Assembly: GCA_964251675.1 (NCBI GenBank)
Contig: CAXUKS010000003.1
Span: forward strand, 62,001 to 126,000
DNA length: 64,000 bases
Source of the DNA: JANXMY01 sp964251675
Lineage (GTDB): Bacteria > Armatimonadota > Armatimonadia > Armatimonadales > Capsulimonadaceae
Direction of reading: 5' to 3'
Shown here piece after piece: positions 33,678 through 41,910 of this stretch (the first letter of the stretch is position 1; each line of letters opens with the position of its first letter). The position numbers and the translations under genes are program-made. The notes under the pieces were generated by a model that had not been told where the DNA came from, made no database searches, and saw only the letters and a list, made by a program, of their open reading frames with translations.

Positions 33678-34229
33678 ATGAAGATTTATACTAAAACTGG
33701 GGACGCGGGAGAGACGAGTCTGTATGGCGGGCAGCGGGTGCTGAAAAATGTTGTGCGCGTGGAGACCTATGGGACGGTGGACGAGTGCAACGCGATTTTG
33801 GGCATGGCGGCGGCCCTGAACACGGATGCCGAAACCAACGCGGTGCTGACGCGCCTGCAGGGCGAGCTGTTTGAGGTCGGCGCGGATTTAGCCACGCCGC
33901 TGTTGCGAGGCGAGACAGTTCCGCGTGTGCGGCCCGAAGAGACGGCGGCGCTGGAAGCGGAAATCGACCGCTTTGAGGAGGAGCTGACGCCCCTGCGGCA
34001 CTTTATTCTGCCCGGCGGCTGCCCCGCCGGGGCGACGCTGCATCAGGCGCGGGGCGTCTGCCGCCGGGCGGAGCGGCTGCTGGTGACGCTGGAACAGACC
34101 GAAGAGCTGAACCCGGAAGTCGGGCGCTACCTGAACCGTCTGTCGGACCATCTGTTTGTGCTGGCCCGGCTGGTCAATGCCCGCGCCGGGGTCCCCGAAG
34201 CGATCTGGGAGCGGCCGGTGAGAGAGTAG
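33678..34229 (+). CDS. Cob(I)alamin adenosyltransferase, PduO type
   Basis: A 183-residue enzyme making adenosylcobalamin from ATP and cob(I)alamin. MKIYTKTGDAGETSLYGGQR is the ATP-binding N-terminal motif. VDECNAILGMA, ILPGGCPAGATLHQARGVCRRAER and YLNRLSDHLFVLARLVN complete the signature. ATG 33678 is preferred; TACACT lies 6 nt before it, again a leaderless-type layout. No B12 biosynthesis genes are nearby. Confidence 0.93.
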   Translation: MKIYTKTGDAGETSLYGGQRVLKNVVRVETYGTVDECNAILGMAAALNTDAETNAVLTRLQGELFEVGADLATPLLRGETVPRVRPEETAALEAEIDRFEEELTPLRHFILPGGCPAGATLHQARGVCRRAERLLVTLEQTEELNPEVGRYLNRLSDHLFVLARLVNARAGVPEAIWERPVRE

Positions 34230-34323
34230 ACCCCCTCGCCCCCAATAATGGGGGAACCAGACGGCTGAGAGTCAGCCTCTCTTGTTCTTTTCCGGTTCCC
34301 CCATTATTGGGGGCGAGGGGGCC
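34228..34323. repeat. Inverted-repeat element, family A
   Basis: A compact copy with near-perfect ends: GACCCCCTCGCCCCCAATAA at left and the complementary TTATTGGGGGCGAGGGGGCC at right. About 50 nt lie between, including ACGGCTGAGAGTCAGCC, itself a small hairpin. The left end overlaps the last bases of the adenosyltransferase gene, so the element may supply its stop region and terminator. Confidence 0.9.
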
Positions 34324-34325
34324 GC

Positions 34326-34892
34326 TTACTGCGCGGTCACGGTCAGCGGGCCAACAAACGTGGCGGGAATGGTCTCGGCGAAGTTCGCGGTTGCGCTGTA
34401 TGTGCCGCGACTGCCAAACGTGCTGACGGATACCGTCGTGGACAGGGTCTGGCCGGGGGCAAGCGTGGTGACAAATAAGGCAGGCGTGCCGGGGATCGGC
34501 TCGTAGACTTTGTTGCTGGCAGCGTCGCGCACCACGAGGGTGGCGGCGGGGGCGGTCGGGGCAGACTGGCTGGTCGACTGGATGGCGATGGCCCCGCCGG
34601 TTGGGTTGCGAATAGACAGCGTGTAGACGACCGTTCCGCCGATGCCGACGGTCCCGGACGGCTGGCTCAGGGTGGCAACCAGGCCGCTGGCAGTGGTCAC
34701 CGAAACTGAGTTGGCGCTAGGAACGCCTGTGGTACTGGTTCCAGTCGTGGTTGTTCCGGTCGTCGTAGACGGTGAATTGCCGTTGCCATTGCCGCCTCCC
34801 CCACCGCCGCAGCCAGCCAGCAGGGACAAAGACAGAACGCCCAGCAGGGCGGGAGCAATATAAGAGGGCGAAGTGATTCGCAGAGAGCGCAT
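34326..34892 (-). CDS. Lipoprotein with a BsuPI-like beta domain
   Basis: A 188-residue protein with a lipoprotein signal peptide ending LSLSLLAGC (lipobox Cys at about 28). A Gly/Asn/Thr/Ser linker follows, then a domain of about 110 residues: SGTVGIGGTVVYTLSIRNPT, VVRDAASNKVYEPIPG and LAPGQTLSTTVSV. This pattern resembles BsuPI-type (intracellular proteinase inhibitor) domains, a fibronectin-like beta sandwich common in exported proteins of diverse bacteria. Function unknown. It abuts a family A repeat. Confidence 0.75.
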   Translation of the reverse strand: MRSLRITSPSYIAPALLGVLSLSLLAGCGGGGGGNGNGNSPSTTTGTTTTGTSTTGVPSANSVSVTTASGLVATLSQPSGTVGIGGTVVYTLSIRNPTGGAIAIQSTSQSAPTAPAATLVVRDAASNKVYEPIPGTPALFVTTLAPGQTLSTTVSVSTFGSRGTYSATANFAETIPATFVGPLTVTAQ

Positions 34893-34999
34893 GAGTTGGG
34901 GTATCCTTTCGGGGTCCGCTTATTTTATCACACCCGCGCCGGGGCGTCAAGGCTGTAGTGTCAAGAAGTCTGACCCCGGTACATAAGGAACCCTTCATT

Positions 35000-35485
35000 A
35001 TGCCGCAGCTTGCCGTAGGCGATGCCGCCCCTGACTTCGATGTGCCTGCCGTGACCCGGTCGGGCGAGACGCAGATGTCCCTGGCCGACGCAGCGGGAAA
35101 AGTCGTCGTGCTGTACTTCTATCCCAAAGATGACACGCCCGGCTGCACCACGCAGGCGTGCGGCTTCCGCGATCTCCTGCCCGACTTTGAGGCAGCGGGC
35201 GGCGTCATCTGGGGCGTCAGCCCGGACGATCAAGCCTCCCACACGCGCTTTGCCGCAAACCATGCCCTTCCCTTCCCGCTGCTGGCCGACCCGGACCATG
35301 CCGTCGCCGAGTCTTACGGCGCGTGGAAAGAGAAGACCAACTACGGCAAAACGTACTGGGGCATTGAGCGGACGACGTTTGTGATCGGCACGGACGGCAA
35401 AATCGCCAAGAGTTATCCCCGCGTCAAAGTGGACGCGCACGCGCAGAAAGTGCTGGACTTCGTGCGGAGCTTAGGTCAGCCGTGA
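35000..35485 (+). CDS. bcp: Thioredoxin-dependent thiol peroxidase (Bcp/PrxQ)
   Basis: A 161-residue peroxiredoxin reducing hydroperoxides. VVLYFYPKDDTPGCTTQACG holds the peroxidatic Cys, and the second Cys five residues later is the resolving Cys of PrxQ enzymes. GVSPDDQASHTRFAANHALP and the late ERTTFVIGTDGKI are typical. ATG 35000 is chosen over an upstream extension. The stop overlaps the next gene's GTG by one base pair of codons (GTGA). Confidence 0.95.
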   Translation: MPQLAVGDAAPDFDVPAVTRSGETQMSLADAAGKVVVLYFYPKDDTPGCTTQACGFRDLLPDFEAAGGVIWGVSPDDQASHTRFAANHALPFPLLADPDHAVAESYGAWKEKTNYGKTYWGIERTTFVIGTDGKIAKSYPRVKVDAHAQKVLDFVRSLGQP

Positions 35486-36096
35486 CCGTTCTGCATACAC
35501 TGGATTTGGTGGGCGTGGTCGTGTTTGCGATTTCCGGGGTGCTGGAAGCGGGGCGCAAGCAGATGGACATCTTTGGGGCGGTCGTGCTGGCGCTGGTGAC
35601 GGCGCTGGGCGGCGGCACCCTGCGCGACGTGATTTTGCAGCACGGCCCGGTGTTCTGGGTCGCTGACCCAAGCTATGTGATTGCCGTCACGCTGGCGGCG
35701 CTGGCGGCGTTTGTGGTAGTGCGGCGCGTCTCGCTCCCGCGCCGGTTGCTGCTGGTGGCCGATGCCGCCGGGCTGGCGGTGTTTGCGGTGCTGGGCACGC
35801 AGAAGGCGCTCGGGGCGGGTGCCGCCCCGGTGGTCGCGCTGGGGATGGGCGTGATCACCGGGGTGGCGGGCGGCATGATTCGAGACGTGCTCTGCAACGA
35901 AATCCCGCTGGTGCTGCGGCGCGAAGTTTACGCCACGGCGGCGCTGTCGGGCGGCCTGCTGTTCTGGCTGCTGCGCGAGGCTGGCACGGGCGAAGCGTGG
36001 GCCACGGCGCTAGGGGCGCTGTGCGTCTTCGCCGTGCGCCTTGTCGCCGTGCGCCTGAACCTGGCCCTGCCCGCCGCGCCGCCAACGGAGCAGTAA
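35482..36096 (+). CDS. TRIC/UPF0126-type cation channel family protein
   Basis: A 204-residue membrane protein with seven segments arranged as two repeats, typical of the YicG/UPF0126 (TRIC) family. DLVGVVVFAISGVLEAGRKQ, TALGGGTLRDVIL and, in the second half, GVITGVAGGMIRDVLCNEIP are the repeated signature GGxxRD. Bacterial members form trimeric cation channels. It starts at GTG 35482, coupled to the peroxiredoxin gene. Confidence 0.9.
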   Translation: MTVLHTLDLVGVVVFAISGVLEAGRKQMDIFGAVVLALVTALGGGTLRDVILQHGPVFWVADPSYVIAVTLAALAAFVVVRRVSLPRRLLLVADAAGLAVFAVLGTQKALGAGAAPVVALGMGVITGVAGGMIRDVLCNEIPLVLRREVYATAALSGGLLFWLLREAGTGEAWATALGALCVFAVRLVAVRLNLALPAAPPTEQ

Positions 36097-36132
36097 AAAA
36101 GCCGCGCCTGCAAGTGCAGGCGCGGCGTTTGC
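36095..36132. terminator. Bidirectional terminator
   Basis: A perfect GC-rich stem GCCGCGCCTGCA/TGCAGGCGCGGC with an AG loop (36101-36126). A-run on the left and T-rich sequence on the right allow it to end both the TRIC gene (+) and transketolase (-). Confidence 0.88.
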
Positions 36133-36146
36133 TTGTTTATGGCTGA

Positions 36147-37988
36147 TTAGAGCAGGGACTTGACGGCGTCCACAATCGCATCGGCGTCGATCTTGGCGGC
36201 GTGGAGCAGTTCCGCAGGCTTGCCGGAGCCGGGGATGTGGGTGACGGCCAGCTTGACCACGGTGGGGGCATGGTCGCCGACCCCTGTAAAAGCATCCAGA
36301 ACGGCATCGCCGAGGCCGCCTTCAAACCAGTGGTCTTCGACGACGACCAGCTTGCCGCCGGTGTCAATAGCCGCCCGGTGCAGGGTCTCTTTGTCAATCG
36401 GCTTGACCGAATAGGCGTCGATCAGGCGAATGGTGATGCCTTCGGCCTTCAGGCGGTCGTAGGCTTTGTTGGCTTCGTGAACCGTGATTCCGGCGGCGAC
36501 CACGGCGACTTGGTCCGTGTCCGAATGGTGAACTAATTTGGAGCCGCCGACCTCGAACGTCTCGTCCGGGCCGTACAGCACGGGCGTCTTTTCGCGGGTG
36601 GTGCGGAGGTACGAGATGTGCGGCAGGTCGGCCATCAGGAGCATGAGCTGCGCGGTCTGGTTCGGGTCGCTCGGGTACAGCACGGTGCTGTCACAGACGG
36701 CCCGCATCATGGCGAGGTCTTCCAGCGCCATCTGCGAAGGACCATCTTCGCCGATGGAGACGCCCGCATGGGAGCCGCTCAGGCTGATCGTGGAGTTGGA
36801 AATGCTTGCCATGCGAATCTGGTCAAACGCCCGCGAGAAGAAGGCGGCGAATGTGGATGCGAAAGCCCGGTGGCCGCGCACGGCAAGGCCGACGGCGGTG
36901 GAGATAAGCTGCTGCTCGGCGATATACATCTCAAAGAAGCGGTCCGGGTAGGCTTTGTTGAACTCGTCCGCATGGGTAGAGTTCGAAACTTCGCCGTCCA
37001 GCGCGACAATGTCGCCCCGGAAGCCGCCAAGCGCCGTCAGCGCATCGCCGTAGGCTTTGCGGGTCGCTTCTTTCGTGCCCCGCTCATAAACGGGCAGTTT
37101 CAGCGGGCCGGTCTCCGGCGCGGGCGCAGGGGTGTTTTCCGTGGGCACAAGGGTTGGCACGATGATATGCCGCTCGCCGCCCAGCTCTTTGAGGGCGTCG
37201 GCGGCCTGCTCGTCGTTTAGCGCCTTGCCGTGCCAGCCTTCTTTGTTGGCGAGGAACGAGACGCCGTGGCCTTTTTCGGTCTTGGCGACAATCGCAACGG
37301 GCTTGTCCGTCTGCGCCAGCGCCTCGGTGTAGGCAGCATCAATGGCGTCGATGTCATGCCCATTGATCTCAATCACATGGCAGCCGAACGCTTTAAACCG
37401 GGCGGCATAGGTCGCCGAGTCCCAGCCGAGGTCCGTCTCGCCGCGCTGTCCCAGACGGTTCATGTCCAGGATCGCAATCAAGTTGTTCAGCTTGTAGTGG
37501 TTCGCCTTGTCACAGGCTTCCCAGATGGAGCCTTCGGCCACTTCCGAGTCGCCGAGCAGCACCCAGGTCTTGAAGGGCAATTTGGTCAGATACTTGCCGT
37601 CCAGCGCGATGCCGACCCCAATCGGCAGACCCTGCCCGAGCGACCCGGTGGCGACATCGGTGTAGGGGGTGACGTGCGGGTTGGGGTGTCCTTCCAGACG
37701 GCTGCCAAACTGCCGCAGGGTCATCAGCTCTTCGTCGGTGACCGCGCCCGCCGCCTTGAACATGGCATACAACAGGGGGCAGGCATGGCCCTTGCTGAAA
37801 ATCAGGTGGTCATTGCCCGGCGCGTGCGGGTTCTGCCAGTCGTACTTCAGGTACTTGCCCAGCAGCACCGCCATCAGGTCCGCCGCCGACATGGACGAGG
37901 TCGGGTGTCCTGACCCGGCTTTGGTCGTACACCGAATGCTGTCCACCCGAAGCTGCGCTGCGAGTTCTTTAAAGTCTACGTCCGCCAT
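36147..37988 (-). CDS. tkt: Transketolase, single-chain
   Basis: A 613-residue thiamine diphosphate enzyme of the non-oxidative pentose phosphate pathway. The length is that of the shorter type rather than the about 660-residue E. coli TktA. CTTKAGSGHPTSSMSAADL, VLLGDSEVAEGSIWEACDKA, ILDMNRLGQRGET (diphosphate/Mg site) and, in the pyrimidine domain, MYIAEQQLISTAVGLA and SHAGVSIGEDGPSQMALEDL are visible. ATG 37988 follows a GGGAGACG site; an upstream extension would read through another gene's frame. Confidence 0.95.
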   Translation of the reverse strand: MADVDFKELAAQLRVDSIRCTTKAGSGHPTSSMSAADLMAVLLGKYLKYDWQNPHAPGNDHLIFSKGHACPLLYAMFKAAGAVTDEELMTLRQFGSRLEGHPNPHVTPYTDVATGSLGQGLPIGVGIALDGKYLTKLPFKTWVLLGDSEVAEGSIWEACDKANHYKLNNLIAILDMNRLGQRGETDLGWDSATYAARFKAFGCHVIEINGHDIDAIDAAYTEALAQTDKPVAIVAKTEKGHGVSFLANKEGWHGKALNDEQAADALKELGGERHIIVPTLVPTENTPAPAPETGPLKLPVYERGTKEATRKAYGDALTALGGFRGDIVALDGEVSNSTHADEFNKAYPDRFFEMYIAEQQLISTAVGLAVRGHRAFASTFAAFFSRAFDQIRMASISNSTISLSGSHAGVSIGEDGPSQMALEDLAMMRAVCDSTVLYPSDPNQTAQLMLLMADLPHISYLRTTREKTPVLYGPDETFEVGGSKLVHHSDTDQVAVVAAGITVHEANKAYDRLKAEGITIRLIDAYSVKPIDKETLHRAAIDTGGKLVVVEDHWFEGGLGDAVLDAFTGVGDHAPTVVKLAVTHIPGSGKPAELLHAAKIDADAIVDAVKSLL

Positions 37989-38002
37989 GTGTGTTCGTCT
38001 CC

Positions 38003-38443
38003 CTAGTTCACTGCCGTCAGTGTGTTCGTTTTTACAATTTTCGCGTTTATAATTTCTGCCAATGCCTGCCGCTGATAGCTCACATTCAAGCTTGGGCACG
38101 GATTACCCACTCCGCGCCCGGCGGCAATGGTGATCAAGAAACCGCTGTCCATCAACGGAATGAGACTGGCATTCCACCAATCCGGCCCTGCCGCCCGAGA
38201 AGAAGCAAACGGACCGGGGAAATCTTCGGCCCGCACCAGCGCCTCCGAAGGAACCTGGTATAGCTGCGTTTGAAAGCTGACTTCCCGCTCCCAGGCAAAC
38301 ACGGCATTTTTCGCAGTTACCAGCTCTGTCCCTGGCGGTAGGGCATCGTTGAGAGCGTTCAGCACTTGTACTAATGTAATTTCTGTTTTTATAGGCGATA
38401 AAGCACCACCGATATTTCTATAATACCCGGATTTTCCCGCCAA
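38003..38443 (-). CDS. Hypothetical protein upstream of transketolase
   Basis: A frame of about 146 codons ending 14 nt before tkt. The first codon is TTG without a clear ribosome site, so the true start may be further inside. It includes VPSEALVRAEDFPGPFASSR and SLIPLMDSGFLITIAAGRGV, and no family is recognised. The N-terminal third is noticeably lower in GC. It could be an effector, immunity-like or orphan protein; the start is uncertain. Confidence 0.5.
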   Translation of the reverse strand: MAGKSGYYRNIGGALSPIKTEITLVQVLNALNDALPPGTELVTAKNAVFAWEREVSFQTQLYQVPSEALVRAEDFPGPFASSRAAGPDWWNASLIPLMDSGFLITIAAGRGVGNPCPSLNVSYQRQALAEIINAKIVKTNTLTAVN

Positions 38444-38458
38444 GCCGCCGCAATTTAT

Positions 38459-38606
38459 GCGGTCTGTGCCCCCGGATTAAAATCCGGGGCTGGAAAAGGC
38501 GATTGTGCGCCTTCGCGCACATAGGAAACGCAGGCAAGGCTTTTCTTATGTCCACGCAGGTGGACAATCACAACCAGCAGCCCCAGAATTCATTCTGGGG
38601 ACAGTA
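38459..38606. repeat. Composite of short inverted repeats (family B variant)
   Basis: Successive hairpins: GCCCCCGGATTAAAATCCGGGG, then TTGTGCGCCTTCGCGCACATAG, a spacer, GTCCACGCAGGTGGACAA, and CCCCAGAATTCATTCTGGGG. The arrangement, with two inner hairpins between two outer ones, parallels the elements at 40669, 48718 and 62003 although the bases differ. No gene is evident here. Confidence 0.7.
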
Positions 38607-38665
38607 GGGTGCATCACATCTGCTGTCATTATAAACAAAGGGGGCAGGCAAAGTCAACGGGCCTC

Positions 38666-38694
38666 TTGACACACCTAGATTTCCTATGTATAAT
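38666..38694 (+). promoter_or_regulatory. Perfect consensus promoter of padR
   Basis: TTGACA (38666-38671), 17-nt spacer, TATAAT (38689-38694). The ATG of padR begins 7 nt later, so the message is probably leaderless. The palindrome ATAGATCTAT (38693-38702) straddles the start site and could be an autoregulatory operator. Confidence 0.88.
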
Positions 38695-38700
38695 AGATCT

Positions 38701-39108
38701 ATGGATACCCCGGCACAGGAATACCTCAAAGGCGGCCTGACCCTGCTCATTCTGGCAACGCTCCGCGACGGCCCCGCGCATGGTTACGGCCTCGCCCGAA
38801 CCATTGAGCGGCGCACCGAAAACGCGCTGGCCCTGCGCGAAGGCACGCTCTACCCCGCCCTGCACGCTTTGGAGCGCGACGGCCTGATTTCGAGCGCGTG
38901 GGAGACGCCGCCGGGGGGCCGGGAGCGCAAGGTCTACACACTCACCGAAGACGGCCACCGCCGCCTCGAAGGCGGCAGCTTGGGCTGGGCACAGTTCGCC
39001 GATGCCGTCGCCCGCGTCCTCACGCCTTCTGACACCACCCCCGAAGGAGAACCTACTGATGGAAGAACCCCAACCCTCCGCCCCGCGCCGGGTGGAAGCC
39101 TATCTTGA
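38701..39108 (+). CDS. PadR-family transcriptional regulator
   Basis: A 135-residue regulator. The winged helix shows LKGGLTLLILATLRDGPAHG, the recognition region YGLARTIERRTENALALREG, and the wing LYPALHALERDGLISS and GGRERKVYTLTEDGHRRL. The C-terminus is short and Pro/Thr-rich, so it is the small PadR subtype. The start coincides with the expected transcription start. The next gene overlaps its end by about 50 nt, the standard pairing with HAAS-domain membrane proteins. Confidence 0.92.
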   Translation: MDTPAQEYLKGGLTLLILATLRDGPAHGYGLARTIERRTENALALREGTLYPALHALERDGLISSAWETPPGGRERKVYTLTEDGHRRLEGGSLGWAQFADAVARVLTPSDTTPEGEPTDGRTPTLRPAPGGSLS

Positions 39109-39763
39109 CACCGTGCTGGCCTCCCTGCCCCGCCGCCTGTCGGCGTTCCAATTAGACGAACTGCGGCGCGAGCTTCGCACGCATCTGTGGGAGCGCGTGG
39201 CCGCCTACGAAGAAATGGGGCAGACCGAAGACGCTGCCGTGACCGAGGCGCTGACACAATTTGGCGGGGGCAAAGATTTCGTGAAGCAGTGGCGGCGGGA
39301 GTGGAAAAAACCGACAAAGCGGATAACAGCGCGTGAAGTGTGGGAAGCCATACGCCTCTCGTTCCTGCCTACATTGATTGGCCTGAGTGCTGCCTCTCTG
39401 CCCGTCGCCGCATTGGCCTGGTATAGCCGCGTCTTATACGGCTCATCTTCCTCCGCTCTGATGGCGGTGGTCTGGACAATTTACTTTTCCGCTGCCCTGC
39501 TTCTGCCAGTGCTGGTAGGGGCAAGGCGTGGGGCACGTCTGCCGGAGCGGGCTGGGGTCGGCATCACAGGGGCGCTCCTGCTTGAGTGTCTTGCCGCCAG
39601 CCTGCTGTCCAAAATCGGGGGGTGGGTCGCACCCGCCAGCTTTGTGACAGAATTTTTTAATTTGTTTATGGGATTGACATTGGTTTGGATTCCAGTCGCG
39701 GGAGGCGCGGCGGCGCTCACAGGCTGGCTGACGCGGTGGGCGCGGGCACGGCGAGTGGCGTGA
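39059..39763 (+). CDS. HAAS/DUF1700-like membrane protein paired with PadR
   Basis: A 234-residue protein. The N-terminal about 75 residues (VEAYLDTVLASLPRRLSAFQ, LRRELRTHLWERVAAYEEMG, ALTQFGG) match the helical HAAS-type domain found next to PadR regulators. Five membrane helices follow from about residue 95. A ribosome site AAGGAG lies 10 nt before ATG 39059, inside padR, so translation is independent of the padR stop. It is probably a membrane sensor or target controlled by PadR. Confidence 0.8.
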   Translation: MEEPQPSAPRRVEAYLDTVLASLPRRLSAFQLDELRRELRTHLWERVAAYEEMGQTEDAAVTEALTQFGGGKDFVKQWRREWKKPTKRITAREVWEAIRLSFLPTLIGLSAASLPVAALAWYSRVLYGSSSSALMAVVWTIYFSAALLLPVLVGARRGARLPERAGVGITGALLLECLAASLLSKIGGWVAPASFVTEFFNLFMGLTLVWIPVAGGAAALTGWLTRWARARRVA

Positions 39764-39769
39764 AGAGCG

Positions 39770-39885
39770 CCCCTTCGCCCCCAATTCTGGGGGAACCGGA
39801 AAGGATAAGAGGGCGCAGCGAGCAGCGCCCCTAGAGATTTATTCGGCTCCCTCTCCTTGCGTAAGGAGAGAGCGGGGGTGAGGTT
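39770..39885. repeat. Inverted-repeat element, family A (degenerate)
   Basis: The left half has GCCCCCAATTCTGGGGGAAC and the block GAGGGCGCAGCGAGCAGCGC. The right half is replaced by GGCTCCCTCTCCTTGCGTAA and its complement GGAGAGAGCGGGGGTGAGG. The same two-part layout recurs at 42466 and 13730. Confidence 0.75.
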
Positions 39886-39886
39886 T

Positions 39887-40414
39887 CTAGCCCGGCTCTC
39901 CGGCTTTTTCGGAGGCGGTCAGGTAGTCGGCGAACTTTTCCCGCACCAGCGCGGCCTCTTCGGCGACGTTCTGCACGGCCAGGCGGGTCTCACCAACCAG
40001 GACCGAGCAGCCGAAGACGAGGCCGCCCACCCCCACGGCCCCAGTCACCGTCGCAATCCAGACAACCACGCGAAACAGCAGGTGGTGGGGCGAAGCCACG
40101 ACGCTGGCCCCGATCAGGGAAATCAGCGCGGAGGCGGCAAACGATCCCAGGGCCAGATAAAACGAGCGCAGGGCATACAGCAAAAGCAGGGAGCGCCGCT
40201 CCACACGGTTGAGCTGACGGATACGCATGAGAGTCATCGGGTCATCGCTCACGGTCTCTTTCTCCAGCAGTGCAGACAGCGCCCGCGCCCGGTCAATGGC
40301 GCGAGCGAAGCGATTGGACGTGCCGAGGGCCAGCACGGACGACGCATTGGTGAGAACCGCAGGGGCGACAATCAAGCTGAGACTGGCAAAAGGGTTGTCG
40401 GACAGAAACGGCAT
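39887..40414 (-). CDS. DUF2721 family membrane protein
   Basis: A 175-residue protein with the DUF2721 signature LIVAPAVLTNASSVLALGTS followed by NRFARAIDRARAL near the start, then membrane segments at about 80-103 and 111-140. The C-terminal helix VQNVAEEAALVREKFADYL is amphipathic. The role of the family is unknown. It is a single gene ending against a repeat. Confidence 0.85.
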   Translation of the reverse strand: MPFLSDNPFASLSLIVAPAVLTNASSVLALGTSNRFARAIDRARALSALLEKETVSDDPMTLMRIRQLNRVERRSLLLLYALRSFYLALGSFAASALISLIGASVVASPHHLLFRVVVWIATVTGAVGVGGLVFGCSVLVGETRLAVQNVAEEAALVREKFADYLTASEKAGEPG

Positions 40415-40428
40415 GGGGTATTAAAGTT

Positions 40429-40656
40429 CTAAGCAGCGGCATACTCACGCACATCCACCTGAACGCCGGAGCGAGCGGCTTGCTCGGCAGTTTCCAGCAG
40501 ATTCAAGGCCTCGTCTTCGTTGATGTATTCCTAGCCGCAGTTGGGGCAGACGCGGGCGGCAACGTGCTTTACCACCAGCGTCATGCCATCTCGCTCCAGA
40601 GTCACGGTTGCTGTTCCAGGTTCAATTTTAGATTGCTTGCAGATGGTGCAGGTCAT
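40429..40656 (-). pseudogene. YgiT-type zinc-finger protein broken by one TAG
   Basis: A 76-codon frame interrupted by TAG at 40531-40533. MTCTICKQSKIEPGTATVTL and VKHVAARVCPNCG carry the two CxxC pairs of YgiT/MqsA N-terminal zinc fingers. After the stop the frame continues EYINEDEALNLLETAEQAAR, as expected for this family, where a Glu codon (GAG) normally stands at the TAG. No toxin (DUF4258 or MqsR) gene is adjacent. It is either a recently inactivated orphan antitoxin, a base error, or subject to readthrough. Confidence 0.75.
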
Positions 40657-40668
40657 AAGACAAACCCT

Positions 40669-40803
40669 GCCCTGAACGGCAGGGCTTTAAAAGTGCAATT
40701 CCCCGCCTTCGCGGGCACAGGAAGCGTTCCGAAAGTGCGTCTTTTGCCTACGAAGGTGGGGAGCTGCTTTTTCAAAGCACGGGGGTTTAGCCCCGTGAGA
40801 TAG
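40669..40803. repeat. Family B composite repeat
   Basis: Outer segments include CCCTGAACGGCAGGG at left and GCACGGGGGTTTAGCCCCGTG at right. The inner palindromes are CCCCGCCTTCGCGGG and a diverged partner CCTACGAAGGTGGGG. Close in order and sequence to 48718-48863. Confidence 0.85.
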
Positions 40804-40816
40804 GCGTTATCGCTGT

Positions 40817-41899
40817 TCACCGCTCTCCCAGCGTTTCCCAGACTTCCACTTTGCTCTGCACCCGCGCAATCACGCTGTCGGTGAACTCGGAGGTCGTGGA
40901 GCCGCCGCCCAAATCGGAGGTGCGGATGCCGTCGTGGATGGCCTCAAAGGCCGACTCATAAATCGCACGGGAGGCGCGGGAGGCGGCGGGGGTGTGCAGG
41001 AAGGTCAAAAGAGACGCCCCGGCTAAAATCATGGCGAGGGGGTTGGCGATATTTTTGCCTTCCAGCGACGGGGCTGTGCCGTGCGGGGCCTCGGTCATCA
41101 CCACTTTTGGCTCAAAGTTTTCGTCAAACGAGATCAGCAGCGACTCGGACCCGGCGATGGAGCCATAAAAGGCCAGCACGAGGTCCGCCAGGCAGTCACC
41201 GTCGCGGTTCAGGGCGGGGATGACCAGCGGCTCGGACGCCCGCGCCAGCAGGAGGGCATACGTGGCATCAATGAGCTGCGGCTCGTAGCGGACATCCGGG
41301 TAAGCTTTGGAAGCCGCGTCCATTTCTTCCTTGAACATCCCTTCGTAGACGGGCGACACGGTGTACTTCGGGCCGCCAAAGACTTTTGCACCGGTTTTGC
41401 GGGCCTGCCGGAAGGCAAACTCGGACACCATACGGCAGGTCTTGCGGTCAATGGTTTCAGTGCGGTGCGCGACTTCGTCGTACCCCTCGCCCTCGCGCCA
41501 TTCTTTGGCGCCGTAAGCATCGCCGACAGCCATACGGACGACGGACATGGGCGCATGGACGCCGCCGACGGTCAGAACGCCCGGCAGACGCCGCCCGGTG
41601 CGGACAATCACCGTGCCGTCAATTTCCTTGCGGAGAATGGCGTTGGGCGAGCCGACATCGCCCTTGACATCAGGGGTGATGGTGGCCGCTTTCAGTCCCA
41701 GGCCATGCTGGATCATGGCCTGCGCGGACTCATGCACCACGGCGTTCTGCGTGGCGCGGCGGTTTGCGAGCGACAGGTCATAATGCGCGAACTCGACATC
41801 GACTTTGGTGACGGCGGGGCTGAGGACGCGCAGCGCCTCCACCAGAAGTTCCTGCCCGGTCTGGTCGCCTTCTAAGACGACGATTGTGTGCTGTGCCAT
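40817..41899 (-). CDS. Isocitrate/isopropylmalate dehydrogenase family protein
   Basis: A 360-residue NAD(P)-linked beta-decarboxylating dehydrogenase. VVLEGDQTGQELLVEALRVL starts the fold. NRDGDCLADLVLAFYGSIAGS and TEAPHGTAPSLEGKNIANPL are the metal and cofactor signatures. The region normally reading RENTE-D-Y is unusual (TGRRLPGVLTVGGVHAPMSV). No leuC/leuD or TCA gene lies nearby, so isocitrate, isopropylmalate or another hydroxyacid remain possible. An AAAGG site precedes the ATG. Confidence 0.85.
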   Translation of the reverse strand: MAQHTIVVLEGDQTGQELLVEALRVLSPAVTKVDVEFAHYDLSLANRRATQNAVVHESAQAMIQHGLGLKAATITPDVKGDVGSPNAILRKEIDGTVIVRTGRRLPGVLTVGGVHAPMSVVRMAVGDAYGAKEWREGEGYDEVAHRTETIDRKTCRMVSEFAFRQARKTGAKVFGGPKYTVSPVYEGMFKEEMDAASKAYPDVRYEPQLIDATYALLLARASEPLVIPALNRDGDCLADLVLAFYGSIAGSESLLISFDENFEPKVVMTEAPHGTAPSLEGKNIANPLAMILAGASLLTFLHTPAASRASRAIYESAFEAIHDGIRTSDLGGGSTTSEFTDSVIARVQSKVEVWETLGER

Positions 41900-41910
41900 A
41901 AACTACCTTT

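Noticed and set aside
19801..40656. Reassignment of TAG as a sense codon in this genome
   Set aside because: TAG is used as the proper stop of several intact genes, for example rodA (6994-6996). Two isolated breaks are better explained by errors, recent mutation or readthrough.
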